Below are positions 49,208 through 57,702 of a stretch of DNA of 64,000 nt, piece after piece; position 1 is the stretch's first letter; the number at the start of each line of letters is the position of its first letter. Below the pieces are notes generated by a model. The model saw nothing but the letters and a program-made list of their open reading frames with translations, did no database searches and was not told where the DNA came from. Both the position numbers and the translations under genes were made by a program. Source of the stretch: Acidobacteriota bacterium (GTDB taxonomy: Bacteria; Acidobacteriota; Terriglobia; Acidiferrales; UBA7541); contig JABCZD010000009.1 of assembly GCA_013289855.1 (NCBI GenBank), forward strand, positions 1 through 64,000, in the 5' to 3' direction.

Positions 49208-50122
49208 ATGGGCACGCCTCTCCGCTGGGTCGCCTTCAACGCTTTCATTCTCCTCGCCGTAGTGCTGGACCTGCGCGTCCTGCACCGCAAACCGCATAAG
49301 AGCAGCCTTAAAGAGGCCGCGTTGTGGAGCCTCGTCTGGATCGCCCTATCCATCCTCTTTGGCGTCGGCGTGCACTACACTCTTGGCGCCCCCGCCGCGT
49401 TGGAGTTTTTCACCGGGTATCTGATCGAAAAAGCTCTCAGCGTTGACAACCTATTTCTATTCCTGGTGATCTTCCGCGCTTTCGCCGTGGACCCGCGCTT
49501 GCAGCAACGATTGTTGGAATGGGGCGTCTTCGGCGCGCTGTTCATGCGCGGCGTGATGATCGCCGCCGGCGCCGCACTGATCGAGCGCTTCTCCTGGGTG
49601 CTCTACATATTGGGCGCGTTCCTGGTCTACGCTGGCGTCCACATGCTCTTCGCCAAAAAAGAAAAAATCCATCCCGAAAAAAGTCCCATCTACAATTTCG
49701 CCAGCAAACATCTGCGCGTCACCCGCGACTATCAAGGTGAACACTACTTCGTCCGCCGCAACGGCCAACTCTTCGCCACCCCGCTGCTCCTGGTTCTGTT
49801 GGTCATCGAAATCACCGACATCACCCTGGCCGTCGACTCCATCCCCGCCATTTTCGGCATCACCCGCGACCCCTTCATCGTCTACACCAGCAACGTCTTC
49901 GCCATCCTCGGCCTCCGCGCCTTATATTTCCTGTTGGCCGGGGTATTGGGCCGCATGCGCTATCTAACCGCCGGCCTCTCCTGCGTTCTCGTCTTCATCG
50001 GCGGCAAAATGATCGTCGAACCCTGGTTCCACATCTCCGTCCAAATCTCCCTCTCCGCGGTAGCCGGAATCCTGCTAATCGCCGTAGCCGTGTCCTTGCT
50101 CACGCCGCCAAAATCCAACTAG
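49208..50122 (+). CDS. TerC/Alx-family membrane protein
   Basis: A 304-residue polytopic membrane protein (seven to nine segments). Family signatures are EKALSVDNLFLF (near residue 77) and EITDITLAVDSIPAIFGI (near 205-220), each with membrane-buried Asp and Asn/Ser residues. TerC/Alx proteins act in metal (Mn2+) export and tellurite or pH stress. Substrate here is unproven. The start is 16 bases after the previous gene. Confidence 0.9.
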   Translation: MGTPLRWVAFNAFILLAVVLDLRVLHRKPHKSSLKEAALWSLVWIALSILFGVGVHYTLGAPAALEFFTGYLIEKALSVDNLFLFLVIFRAFAVDPRLQQRLLEWGVFGALFMRGVMIAAGAALIERFSWVLYILGAFLVYAGVHMLFAKKEKIHPEKSPIYNFASKHLRVTRDYQGEHYFVRRNGQLFATPLLLVLLVIEITDITLAVDSIPAIFGITRDPFIVYTSNVFAILGLRALYFLLAGVLGRMRYLTAGLSCVLVFIGGKMIVEPWFHISVQISLSAVAGILLIAVAVSLLTPPKSN

Positions 50123-50202
50123 ATTTCATGCTTGACGTTCGGCTTTGAGCTTAACTTCTATTCGCCTCTCCCTTTGAGGTATATTACGCAGGCAACCAAC
50201 GC

Positions 50203-50430
50203 ATGAGTATAGCTAACAAAGTTCGCTTGATTCGCGCCGCGCGTGAAGCAGGTTTCTCTGACGAGGATATTCTTCGCGAAGTCCTTAGCGGGGTTTACGG
50301 CGGCGAGAAGCGCCGCAGGATGGTCGTTGAATGGGGAGAACTCTTGGGTAGAACGGCTAGCGATGCGCTCCGGATCGCGCACGCCGTTGGCCTAATCCCG
50401 AGCGCTCGCCCGCCACGCGGCGAGGGGTAA
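50203..50430 (+). CDS. Small protein of unknown function
   Basis: A 75-residue helical protein (KVRLIRAAREAGFSDEDIL...), Arg- and Glu-rich, with a possible small helix-turn-helix-like section. No family is recognised. It overlaps the small minus-strand gene by 74 bases at the 3' ends. No strong ribosome-binding site is seen. Confidence 0.4.
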   Translation: MSIANKVRLIRAAREAGFSDEDILREVLSGVYGGEKRRRMVVEWGELLGRTASDALRIAHAVGLIPSARPPRGEG

Positions 50431-50587
50431 CAAACGCCTCGCGATAAAGGTCCGGAAACGTCTCGCGAACAAACTTTTCATCTTCTGCGGAGGTTCCGGC
50501 CAGTTTCCGAATCTTGGCAACGCGGTCCTCCCGGCTCATGCCCGCAAACCGCTTCGTAATCGCAGCTGCAAGATGTTTTTCTGCCAT
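50357..50587 (-). CDS. Small protein of unknown function
   Basis: A 76-residue protein starting MAEKHLAAAITKRF, with GAGG about 10 bases upstream of the ATG. It is alpha-helical (EDRVAKIRKLAG, DEKFVRETFPDLYREAF) with an Arg-rich tail. No family is recognised. Tail-to-tail overlap with the plus-strand gene at 50203. Confidence 0.45.
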   Translation of the reverse strand: MAEKHLAAAITKRFAGMSREDRVAKIRKLAGTSAEDEKFVRETFPDLYREAFVTPRRVAGERSGLGQRRARSGAHR

Positions 50588-50799
50588 CGCTACCGACCTC
50601 GAATACTCAGTATGCACCGCCAATCCTCCCGTGACAACCGCCTCTCGGAGTTCAAGTTCCGCTCTCGTCCGGTTCCGAGCACGTCGGCCACACGCCCCGG
50701 CTCGATGCGACCGATATCGCTCCAGCCATAATATCCGCAAGGTTGCTGGCTGCCGCTGCAATAGCCTCGCGCGGCGACCACTCCTATTGTCGGGCAGGT

Positions 50800-50940
50800 G
50801 CCATCGAGAACGGCGTTGGCCGAGAGGGGCGCGAAATTCACTATCGGGCGCAGCCCGATGCGCTGGCGCCGATGCTGGACTGGCTGGGTCACTACGTGCC
50901 TCCCCGCACGCCGACGGGACTCGTCGCTTGGGCCCCTGTA
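50800..50940 (+). pseudogene. Possible remnant of an ArsR-type regulator C-terminus
   Basis: In the frame that leads into the arsR-type gene at 50983, residues GREGREIHYRAQPDALAP and MLDWLGHY match the end of ArsR/SmtB regulators (the wing and the final helix). The N-terminal helix-turn-helix is missing and the upstream frame is not protein-like. It may be a decayed duplicate of the neighbour. No start or stop context exists, so the call is weak. Confidence 0.35.
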
Positions 50941-50982
50941 CATGCCTTGACACGCATATGCTCTGTGGCGTATACTAAGAGC

Positions 50983-51342
50983 ATGGAATCTGTTTTCGAA
51001 ATCATTGCGGAGCCGAACCGCCGCGCGATCTTGAGCCTCCTGGTCTCCTCCCAACAGTCGGTGGGAGAGATCGAGCGGCAACTTCGTATGTCGCAGCCCA
51101 CCGTGTCAAAGCACCTGCGCGTGCTGCGTGAGGCCGGTTTCGTGGAATCCACCGTGGACGCGCAACGCCGTCTCTACCGCCTGAAACCTGAACCCTTTCA
51201 GGAGGTCGATGCCTGGCTGGATCAGTTCCGTCGGTTTTGGTCGGATCACGTAGATGCTCTCGAACGCCTGCTCGACCGCATGGAAGAGTCAACCGCAACG
51301 AAAAAAGAAGACAAGAGGACGCGCCGCAAACCGCGGACGTGA
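50983..51342 (+). CDS. ArsR-family transcriptional regulator
   Basis: A 119-residue winged-helix repressor. The DNA-binding section has EPNRRAILSLL, SVGEIERQLRMSQPTVSKHLRVLREAG and a C-terminal helix (WLDQFRRFWSDHVDALERL). No metal-binding cysteines are visible, so the signal is probably not a heavy metal. The start at 50983 is favoured since the longer frame begins inside a remnant of another ArsR gene. It heads a run of five genes (to 53001) and probably controls them. Confidence 0.88.
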   Translation: MESVFEIIAEPNRRAILSLLVSSQQSVGEIERQLRMSQPTVSKHLRVLREAGFVESTVDAQRRLYRLKPEPFQEVDAWLDQFRRFWSDHVDALERLLDRMEESTATKKEDKRTRRKPRT

Positions 51343-51366
51343 CAAACATAAGAAGGGAGAAACGAA

Positions 51367-51765
51367 ATGAAAATCAAAGTGACCAGCGTTTACGTGGACG
51401 ACCAGGACAAGGCCCTGCGCTTCTATACGGAGGTGCTGGGCTTTACCAAGAAGACCGATTTCAGTCAGGGCCCCTATCGGTGGCTGACCGTGGCCTCGCC
51501 CGAGGAGCCGGACGGCACCGAGCTGCAACTGTCGCTGAATGACAACCCCGCGGCCAAAGCCTATCAGCAGGCGATCTTTCAACAGGGCCAGCCCGCAGCC
51601 ATGTTCTTCACCGACGACGTCAAGGGCGACTACGCGCGAATCAAGGCCCTCGGTGCCGAGTTCACGATGCCGCCCACCGACGTGACCGGCTCGACGATTG
51701 CGATGCTGAAGGACACCTGCGGCAACCTCATTCAGCTCACCCAGCTGGTACGCTACTCACGCTAA
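51367..51765 (+). CDS. VOC-family (glyoxalase-like) protein
   Basis: A 132-residue vicinal-oxygen-chelate fold protein of the glyoxalase/bleomycin-resistance superfamily. The two half-domains begin KVTSVYVDDQDKALRFYTEVLGF and AMFFTDDVKGDYARIKALGA. Potential metal ligands are limited (Glu in TELQLSL, and a late Gln in NLIQLTQL). Substrate unknown. GGAGA precedes the ATG. Second gene of the ArsR-led cluster. Confidence 0.85.
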   Translation: MKIKVTSVYVDDQDKALRFYTEVLGFTKKTDFSQGPYRWLTVASPEEPDGTELQLSLNDNPAAKAYQQAIFQQGQPAAMFFTDDVKGDYARIKALGAEFTMPPTDVTGSTIAMLKDTCGNLIQLTQLVRYSR

Positions 51766-51775
51766 GGAGAAAAAG

Positions 51776-52345
51776 ATGACCGAGCGCGAGCAGTACACAC
51801 CGGGTCCCGCCAGCGGGGCGCAGGTACGAAAGGACGGAGAGAAGTGGACGCTCATTCTCGTCAGAGAACTGCGCCACGCGCCGGAAAAAGTCTGGCTGGC
51901 GCTTACCGAGCCAGCGCATCTGCGCGAGTGGGCGCCCTTCGATGCCGATGGGAGCCTGGGCACGGTCGGAGCCACGGTGACGCTCACCACGGTGGCAGCT
52001 CCCAAGCCGCAGGTTTCCGAAACAAGAGTGACGCGAGCCGACGCCCCCAAAGCGCTTGAATACAACTGGGGTGACCACGATATCCGTTGGGAACTGGAAG
52101 CCTTTGGTGGCGGCACGCGCCTGACGCTGTGGACCAACATCGGCCGCCGCTTTATCGCAATGGGTGCGGCCGGGTGGCACATCTGCCTCGATGTTCTTGA
52201 GCGCAAGATCGCGGGTGCGCCGGTTGGACGCATCGTCGGCCCCGAGGCCATGAAGTTCGGCTGGCAGCGGCTGCACGCGGAGTACGCCAAGCAGTTCGGT
52301 ATCGAGACGCCCGACGGGCCGTCTCAGAGAGGGCGGACAAATTAA
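51776..52345 (+). CDS. SRPBCC/AHSA1-domain protein
   Basis: A 189-residue hydrophobic-ligand-binding START-like protein. The typical start is LILVRELRHAPEKVWLALTEPAHLREWAP (residues about 25-55 in part), with TRLTLWTNIG near residue 105-115. The pattern ArsR + AHSA1 + VOC is frequent in bacteria, with the ArsR gene controlling the set. Ligand unknown. Starts 10 bases after the VOC gene. Confidence 0.85.
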   Translation: MTEREQYTPGPASGAQVRKDGEKWTLILVRELRHAPEKVWLALTEPAHLREWAPFDADGSLGTVGATVTLTTVAAPKPQVSETRVTRADAPKALEYNWGDHDIRWELEAFGGGTRLTLWTNIGRRFIAMGAAGWHICLDVLERKIAGAPVGRIVGPEAMKFGWQRLHAEYAKQFGIETPDGPSQRGRTN

Positions 52346-52347
52346 TC

Positions 52348-52578
52348 ATGAAAGAGGCTGCCAAACGTTCGATTTTTCGCTGGATTCACATTATCTTTGG
52401 CATTCCGATAATCGGTTACATTTATGATTCACCTTCGGACACTCCATACTACGCCTCCACTGTTCGGTACGTTTTTCTTCCTGTTTTGCTTCTTTCGGGG
52501 CTATGGATGTGGAAAGGCCACGTCGTTCGACGACTTCTTTCGAAGAGAATGAAAACGGGACAAGAATTGGAGGCATAG
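52348..52578 (+). CDS. Small membrane protein
   Basis: A 76-residue protein with two hydrophobic segments (about 10-24 and 40-53, WMWKGH follows). No family is recognised. Its start is only two bases after the stop of the SRPBCC gene, and its stop six bases before the DUF1801 gene, so it is part of the operon. Confidence 0.65.
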   Translation: MKEAAKRSIFRWIHIIFGIPIIGYIYDSPSDTPYYASTVRYVFLPVLLLSGLWMWKGHVVRRLLSKRMKTGQELEA

Positions 52579-52584
52579 AGATCA

Positions 52585-53001
52585 ATGAATCCATCGGAAC
52601 GCATCGACCAGCTCATCGCAGGACTCACGGACTGGCGGGGCAAAACGCTCGCCAGCGTTCGCAAGACCATCCTTGAGGCCGACCGGGAGATCATCGAGGA
52701 ATGGAAGTGGATGGGAAGCCCAGTGTGGTCGCACGACGGAATGATCGCGGTCGGCAACGCCCACAAAGATAAGGTGAAGCTCACCTTTTCCAACGGGGCG
52801 CGCCTCGCAGATCCGGACAAGCTCTTCAACGCGGGCCTCAAAGGCAACGCCTGGCGAGCGATCGATCTTTTCGAGGGCGATAAGATGAATGAGCGCGCTC
52901 TAAAAAATCTCGTCCGTGCCGCCGTTGCATACAATCAAATGAAATTGCAGAGGAAAGCGCCTGCGGGCACTCGCGCGAAAGTGCATAAAAGTAAAAAGTG
53001 A
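52585..53001 (+). CDS. DUF1801 (YdhG-like) protein
   Basis: A 138-residue protein. The fold resembles frataxin/YdhG (DUF1801), often found with AHSA1 and VOC genes. Landmarks are EEWKWMGSPVWSHDGMI and KVKLTFSNGARL, plus a Lys-rich C-terminus. Function is unknown. Last gene of the ArsR-led run (50983-53001). Confidence 0.8.
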   Translation: MNPSERIDQLIAGLTDWRGKTLASVRKTILEADREIIEEWKWMGSPVWSHDGMIAVGNAHKDKVKLTFSNGARLADPDKLFNAGLKGNAWRAIDLFEGDKMNERALKNLVRAAVAYNQMKLQRKAPAGTRAKVHKSKK

Positions 53002-53069
53002 TGAAACTACGGCTTGCTCTCACTAATCCTTTTTCAGGGACAGCCTGATAACGGTGCTAAGGGACGAGA

Positions 53070-53546
53070 ATGGCACAGCAGCATTTCCTGGCAAATCGCG
53101 AAATCGAGATGGTTTTGCTCGCTCTCCAAGTGTTTCAGGTTCTTTTTCTCTGGGTGCACGATTGGGTTCCGCTTGGGCGCCTCAACGATGTCACAGCGGT
53201 ACGCAGCCAGGATACGAGACGCCGTCTTGTCATTGTGACGCTCATGCAAAGCGTACCGTGGACCATCGGGCTATGCTTTAGCCTGTTGCACTTTAGACGA
53301 CCTTATCCCGACTGGCTTTACGACTGGCTCGTGATTAGCTATGGCCTGCTCTTCATTGGACAAGTCCGCGCCTGGTGGATACCTTATCTTTTCCGACCTG
53401 AACCGGAGCGAGCTGCTCGCTATCAAATCATGTTCGGCAAAACGCATTCCTTCTTGGCGCCGCGCAATGGAATCGTCCCAAATACTGCGCATATCGTGCT
53501 TCATTTGGCGACCGCCGCCACGTTGATCGTTCTTCTCATGAAGTGA
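53070..53546 (+). CDS. Small polytopic membrane protein of unknown function
   Basis: A 158-residue protein with four hydrophobic segments (about 13-31, 50-70, 82-98 and 140-156). No family is recognised. It lies about 70 bases beyond the DUF1801 gene on the same strand and may be in the same transcript. GGGACGAG lies before the ATG. Confidence 0.7.
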   Translation: MAQQHFLANREIEMVLLALQVFQVLFLWVHDWVPLGRLNDVTAVRSQDTRRRLVIVTLMQSVPWTIGLCFSLLHFRRPYPDWLYDWLVISYGLLFIGQVRAWWIPYLFRPEPERAARYQIMFGKTHSFLAPRNGIVPNTAHIVLHLATAATLIVLLMK

Positions 53547-53901
53547 AGACGGCAATCGGTCCACGCCCGCCATACGGGAGCTATACAGAACGATTGGGCG
53601 AGTCCCAGCAAATCACCTCAGCAAGACCGAACGTATCAGTTAAGCGAAAGCTTTCTGGAACGGCATCCCGTTCTGGATCGGCAAGGCAGAATCGCGCAAA
53701 AACTGTCACCTCAATGCTCGACCAGTAAAGTCAAGATTCGAGATTTGTCAGGGCGCCGCTGTTGTGTCTCCCGGCCTCCAATTGTTCAGCAAAAGACATT
53801 GATAGGCCTAAGTAGACAACGCCCAAGGAATCTTGAAACGCGACGGAACTTTCTGGCGTGGCTATCGTCTATCCTTCTGTGGGAATTGCACAGGAGGGTT
53901 C
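53547..53901. other. Upstream region of the PadR-permease pair
   Basis: 355 bases with no convincing gene. It should contain the PadR/permease promoter; no operator palindrome of high quality was recognised. Confidence 0.5.
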
Positions 53902-54249
53902 TTGTCACCTCAACTCGACATCTTGAAGGGCAACCTGGACCTCATGGTGCTCAGGATCCTGGAGGTCATGGGCGCACTCCATGGCTACGGTATCGCCCGG
54001 CGCATCGAGCAGGTTAGCGGAGACACTATCTTACTGAATCAAGGCACGATATATGCCTCTCTGATGCGACTCCAGCAGCGCGGCCTGATCCGCTCCGAAT
54101 GGGGCGTTTCGAACAACAACCGCCGCGCCAAGTTCTACTCCATCACGCGGCGTGGCTCCCGCCGCTTGGCCTCCTCAACCCAGAATTGGGAGCAGCTTTC
54201 GATCGTCATGGGACGGTTCTTCGCCGCCCAAAAGGAGCCCCAGCGATGA
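53902..54249 (+). CDS. PadR-family transcriptional regulator
   Basis: A 115-residue winged-helix regulator. The start LSPQLDILKGNLDLMVL is typical of PadR proteins paired with acidobacterial permeases; then HGYGIARRIEQ and the wing GTIYASLMRLQQRGL. A TTG start at 53902 is chosen because GGAGGG lies 4 bases ahead and it matches the usual N-terminus. The stop overlaps the permease start by four bases, so the regulator and its probable target are co-expressed. Confidence 0.88.
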   Translation: MSPQLDILKGNLDLMVLRILEVMGALHGYGIARRIEQVSGDTILLNQGTIYASLMRLQQRGLIRSEWGVSNNNRRAKFYSITRRGSRRLASSTQNWEQLSIVMGRFFAAQKEPQR

Positions 54250-56894
54250 ATGACTCTCTGCGCGCTTTTTTCTCGCGCCTGCGCGCGTTCTTTTTCAAGA
54301 CGCGGCTGGATCACGACTTTGGCGATGAGCTCGCCGCCCACATCGAACTCCTCACCGAAGAAAACATCCAGCGCGGCATGACTCCCGAAGAAGCCCGCCG
54401 CGTCGCGCTCATCAAGTTGGGCGGCGTGGAACCGGCCAAAGAGCTACACCGTGACACCCGCAGCTTGCCATTCCTAGACAGTCTTTTGCAGGATCTCCGC
54501 TACACCTTCCGCACGATGCGCCGTGACGTCGGCTTTACTACATTCGCCATTCTCATCGTCGGCCTCGGCATCGGCGCAAGCGCCACCGTTTTCAGCGTCG
54601 TTAACACGCTTCTCATCCGCCCTCTTCCGTTCCGCGATCCCGCGAGCCTGGTTTGGGTAGCCAATTCTCCTGGCGCGCTTGGGCTCTCCGGCCAAACCAT
54701 GCAGGTTGGGCACTTTCTCGATCTGCGCGAACAAAATAAGTCGTTCAGCGACATGGCCGCTTTTTTCGCCTTCTACGGTGTCGGTGATAACAAACTCACC
54801 GGCACCGGTGGCGAGCCCGAGCGCCTCACCAGTGTTCCGGTCTCGCAAAATTTCTTTTCCTTTCTCGGCGTCGAGCCTCGACTCGGTCGTCTCTTCACCG
54901 CCGACGAGTGCAAGTGGAACGGCCCCCGTGTGGTCCTGCTCAGCTACGGTCTTTGGCAGCGCCGCTTTGCTTCCGATCCTAATATCGTCGGTAAATCACT
55001 CACGCTCGACGATCAATCCGCCACCGTCGTCGGTGTTCTTCCCGCTTCCTTGGATTTCGCCGCAATTTTCGCTCCCGGCAGCCGCATCGATCTTTTCAAT
55101 CCGTTTCCTCTCACGGCGGAAACCAATCGTTGGGGCAACACGCTCGCCGTCGTCGGACGTCTTAAACCCGGCGCATCAGCCCAAAGCGCTCAAGCCGAAT
55201 TCACCATCCTCTCCAAGCGCATCACTCATGATCATCCTGAGCGCAATGATATAGACGCCTCGCTCACTCCTCTCGCCTCCCATGTCAACGGACGGCTTCG
55301 CCCCGCACTCATCGTCCTCGCCTGTGCCGTCGGCGTGGTCATGCTCATCGTCTGCGCCAATCTTTCCAACTTGCTTCTCTCGCGCTCCGCTTCACGCCAA
55401 AAAGAAATCGCCATTCGGGCTGCGCTGGGAGCTGGAAAGTCTCGTCTCATTCGCCAGATGCTTACCGAAAGCGTCGTGCTCTCCTGCTGCGGCGCCTCGC
55501 TCGGCCTGCTCTTTGCTTTTCTCGGTACACGCGTTCTCGCGCATTTGACGTCTATCAGCATCCCTCTCCTCTCCGACGTACACATGGATTTCTCCGTCAT
55601 AGGTTTCACTGCGTTGATTGCCATTCTCACCGGAATCCTCTTCGGTCTCTTCCCCGCCTTCCAGGTTCCCCGCATCAAGCTCCACGACACTCTGAAGGAC
55701 GCCACTCGCGGCTCCAGCAAAGGCCATGGCCACACATGGATTCGCAGCGCTCTTGTTGTATCGGAAGTGGCTCTCGCGTGCGTGCTCGTGGTCGGCGCGG
55801 GCTTGCTCATCCGCAGCTTCCTTCGCGTCCTCGATATCGATCTCGGATTTCATCCCGAACGTGCTGCAGCGCTTCGCATCGATCCCAACTCGAGCTATAA
55901 CACCCAGGAAAAGCGCAACGCCTACTTCACGCAAGCTCTCCACAGTGCGCTTGAAATTCCCGGAGTCGAAGCTGCCGGGCTCACTGACGCCGTTCCTCTC
56001 GGCCACAACCGCAGTTGGGGCGTCAGCGGCAAAGGTCAGGTTTATAAGCCGGAGGAATATCCCGACGGCTACGTTCGTATTATCAGTAACGGCTATTTCA
56101 AAGCTATGGGCGTTCCTCTTCGGGCAGGCCGCGACTTCACCGAGCGCGACGACATGGACTCGGAAAAAGTCATTATCCTCAACGAGACGCTGGCCCGCTT
56201 TCTCTTCCCAGGAAGAGACCCCATCGGCCAGATCGTCAACGCCGATAAGCCCGACCGTAAGGTTATCGGCGTCGTCGGCGACGTGCACCATCTCGCTCTC
56301 GAAGAAAAGTCCGGCAATGAATTCTACATTCCTATCCGGCAAACGCAGGACTTCGGCTCGGTCGATCTCGTCGTTCGCACGTCGCTCCCTAACTCCGAAC
56401 TCGTTCCGCGCCTCCGCGAAGCTCTGAAACCGGGCGATCCCACACTCGCCACAGGCACGCTCCGTACTATGCAACAAATCGTCGACAAAGCCGCCTCACC
56501 CCGCCGCTTCGTCGTCCTCTTGCTCGCCGGTTTCGCCGCCTTCGCGCTCGTCCTGGCCTCGCTCGGCATCTACGCCGTCGTTTCGTATTCCGTCAGCCAG
56601 CGCACGCAAGAAATCGGAATTCGCATGGCCCTCGGCGCTTCCGCGCAAAAACTTCAGGCCAGTATCCTTTTTCAAACGCTCGCTCTCGCCGCCGTCGGCA
56701 TGCTCATCGGGGTTGCCTCTTCCTGGGCTCTCGCTCGCGCCATCAGCGGCCTCCTTTTCGGCGTAACTGCCACTGACCCAGTCACTTTTGTGGGCATGCT
56801 CATTTTGCTGACAGCCGTCGCCGCCCTCGCAGGTTATCTCCCCTCGTGCCGCGCCTCCCGCATCGACCCTATGTCCGCGTTGCGGGAGAGCTGA
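54246..56894 (+). CDS. Duplicated FtsX/MacB-type permease (orphan, acidobacterial)
   Basis: An 882-residue permease of the acidobacterial duplicated-orphan-permease type. The cytoplasmic N-terminal section (about 1-80) has FGDELAAHIELLTEEN and GMTPEEARRVALIKLGG. Two MacB-like units follow. The first has a membrane helix at about 100-122, a periplasmic domain and three more helices (about 340-500). The second unit is similar, ending LLFGVTATDP and SCRASRIDPMSALRES. No ATPase gene is adjacent. The start at 54246 overlaps the PadR stop. Function: possibly peptide or lipid export, unproven. Confidence 0.93.
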   Translation: MNDSLRAFFSRLRAFFFKTRLDHDFGDELAAHIELLTEENIQRGMTPEEARRVALIKLGGVEPAKELHRDTRSLPFLDSLLQDLRYTFRTMRRDVGFTTFAILIVGLGIGASATVFSVVNTLLIRPLPFRDPASLVWVANSPGALGLSGQTMQVGHFLDLREQNKSFSDMAAFFAFYGVGDNKLTGTGGEPERLTSVPVSQNFFSFLGVEPRLGRLFTADECKWNGPRVVLLSYGLWQRRFASDPNIVGKSLTLDDQSATVVGVLPASLDFAAIFAPGSRIDLFNPFPLTAETNRWGNTLAVVGRLKPGASAQSAQAEFTILSKRITHDHPERNDIDASLTPLASHVNGRLRPALIVLACAVGVVMLIVCANLSNLLLSRSASRQKEIAIRAALGAGKSRLIRQMLTESVVLSCCGASLGLLFAFLGTRVLAHLTSISIPLLSDVHMDFSVIGFTALIAILTGILFGLFPAFQVPRIKLHDTLKDATRGSSKGHGHTWIRSALVVSEVALACVLVVGAGLLIRSFLRVLDIDLGFHPERAAALRIDPNSSYNTQEKRNAYFTQALHSALEIPGVEAAGLTDAVPLGHNRSWGVSGKGQVYKPEEYPDGYVRIISNGYFKAMGVPLRAGRDFTERDDMDSEKVIILNETLARFLFPGRDPIGQIVNADKPDRKVIGVVGDVHHLALEEKSGNEFYIPIRQTQDFGSVDLVVRTSLPNSELVPRLREALKPGDPTLATGTLRTMQQIVDKAASPRRFVVLLLAGFAAFALVLASLGIYAVVSYSVSQRTQEIGIRMALGASAQKLQASILFQTLALAAVGMLIGVASSWALARAISGLLFGVTATDPVTFVGMLILLTAVAALAGYLPSCRASRIDPMSALRES

Positions 56895-57420
56895 CGCCAC
56901 TTGCACAGGGGGGCAATCCTAATAAACGCGCTTCTCTGTACTTAACTTCAGGATCGTCGGCAACTCGGAAACATCCACGAACCGGGTCGCGAAAGTCCGA
57001 AGCTCCCTAGCTTCAACTTCCCCTCCCGGTTGGGTCCATCCCTCTCAAGGAAAACCAAAAATGTTACTTGACAGCTCAGACGTAATTCAGTTATCATTCT
57101 TCTGTTCAGAAGTGCGCCTCAACGCCAGCAACCCCTTCACGCCATCTAATTTGGAGCTCCAGCGGAACCGGGCCTTGTCTACGCTAGGCGGTGGTAGTAC
57201 GTATAGGAATGAGAGTAACCAACTACTAACTAAATTTTGCTCGTAACTCTACCAGAATGAACACTTGCAGAAGGATGTGAAAACAAAGGTACTTTAAGTT
57301 CCTTTGTTTTCACATCCTTTCGCAATTCCCTGGAGGCCTCCCGTAGCCACCACCCTCTGTTTAGCCCACCGGTGACGTTAGGCGGACGCCTTGGCTCAAG
57401 CGCCCCGAGCGGTCTCGCCG
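56895..57420. other. Intergenic region with a long palindrome
   Basis: 526 bases with no convincing gene. It holds a copy of the CAGAATGAACACTT motif at 57253 and, directly after, a 19-bp perfect palindrome. It separates the permease from the convergent UBP-finger operon. Confidence 0.55.
57271..57319. repeat. Perfect 19-bp inverted repeat
   Basis: AAGGATGTGAAAACAAAGG and its exact complement flank an 11-base AT-rich loop. It sits between convergent genes and could serve as a bidirectional terminator or be the pair of ends of a lost insertion. It directly follows the CAGAATGAACACTT motif. Confidence 0.85.
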
Positions 57421-57684
57421 CTACTCCTTGATCATCTCGTGTACGTAACACCACTCCCAGCTCTCGCCAGGTTCAATCGACCGAATCACTGGGTGCTTGG
57501 TGGCGTGGTAGTGCTTCGTGGCATGTTGGTTCTTGGAATCGTCGCAGCAGCCGACCTTCCCGCAGGTCAGGCACAGCCGCAGGTGGACCCATGTGTCGCC
57601 GAGCTTCAAGCATTCCTCGCAACCCTTGGAGTTGGCCTTCACGTTATGAGCTTTTTTCAGATCCACGCACACATCATCAGACAT
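57421..57684 (-). CDS. Stand-alone UBP-type zinc finger protein
   Basis: An 87-residue protein made of one ubiquitin-protease-type zinc finger (PF02148). All ligands are there: GCEECLKLGD, CLTCGKVGCCDD, and the histidine cluster in QHATKHYHATKHP. In eukaryotes the domain binds the C-terminal Gly-Gly of free ubiquitin. Bacteria of this group have no known ubiquitin, so its partner is open. AGGAG is upstream of the ATG. It is the last gene of the operon, 18 bases after the histidine kinase. Confidence 0.92.
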   Translation of the reverse strand: MSDDVCVDLKKAHNVKANSKGCEECLKLGDTWVHLRLCLTCGKVGCCDDSKNQHATKHYHATKHPVIRSIEPGESWEWCYVHEMIKE

Positions 57685-57702
57685 GCTGCTGCTCCTTGCG
57701 CC

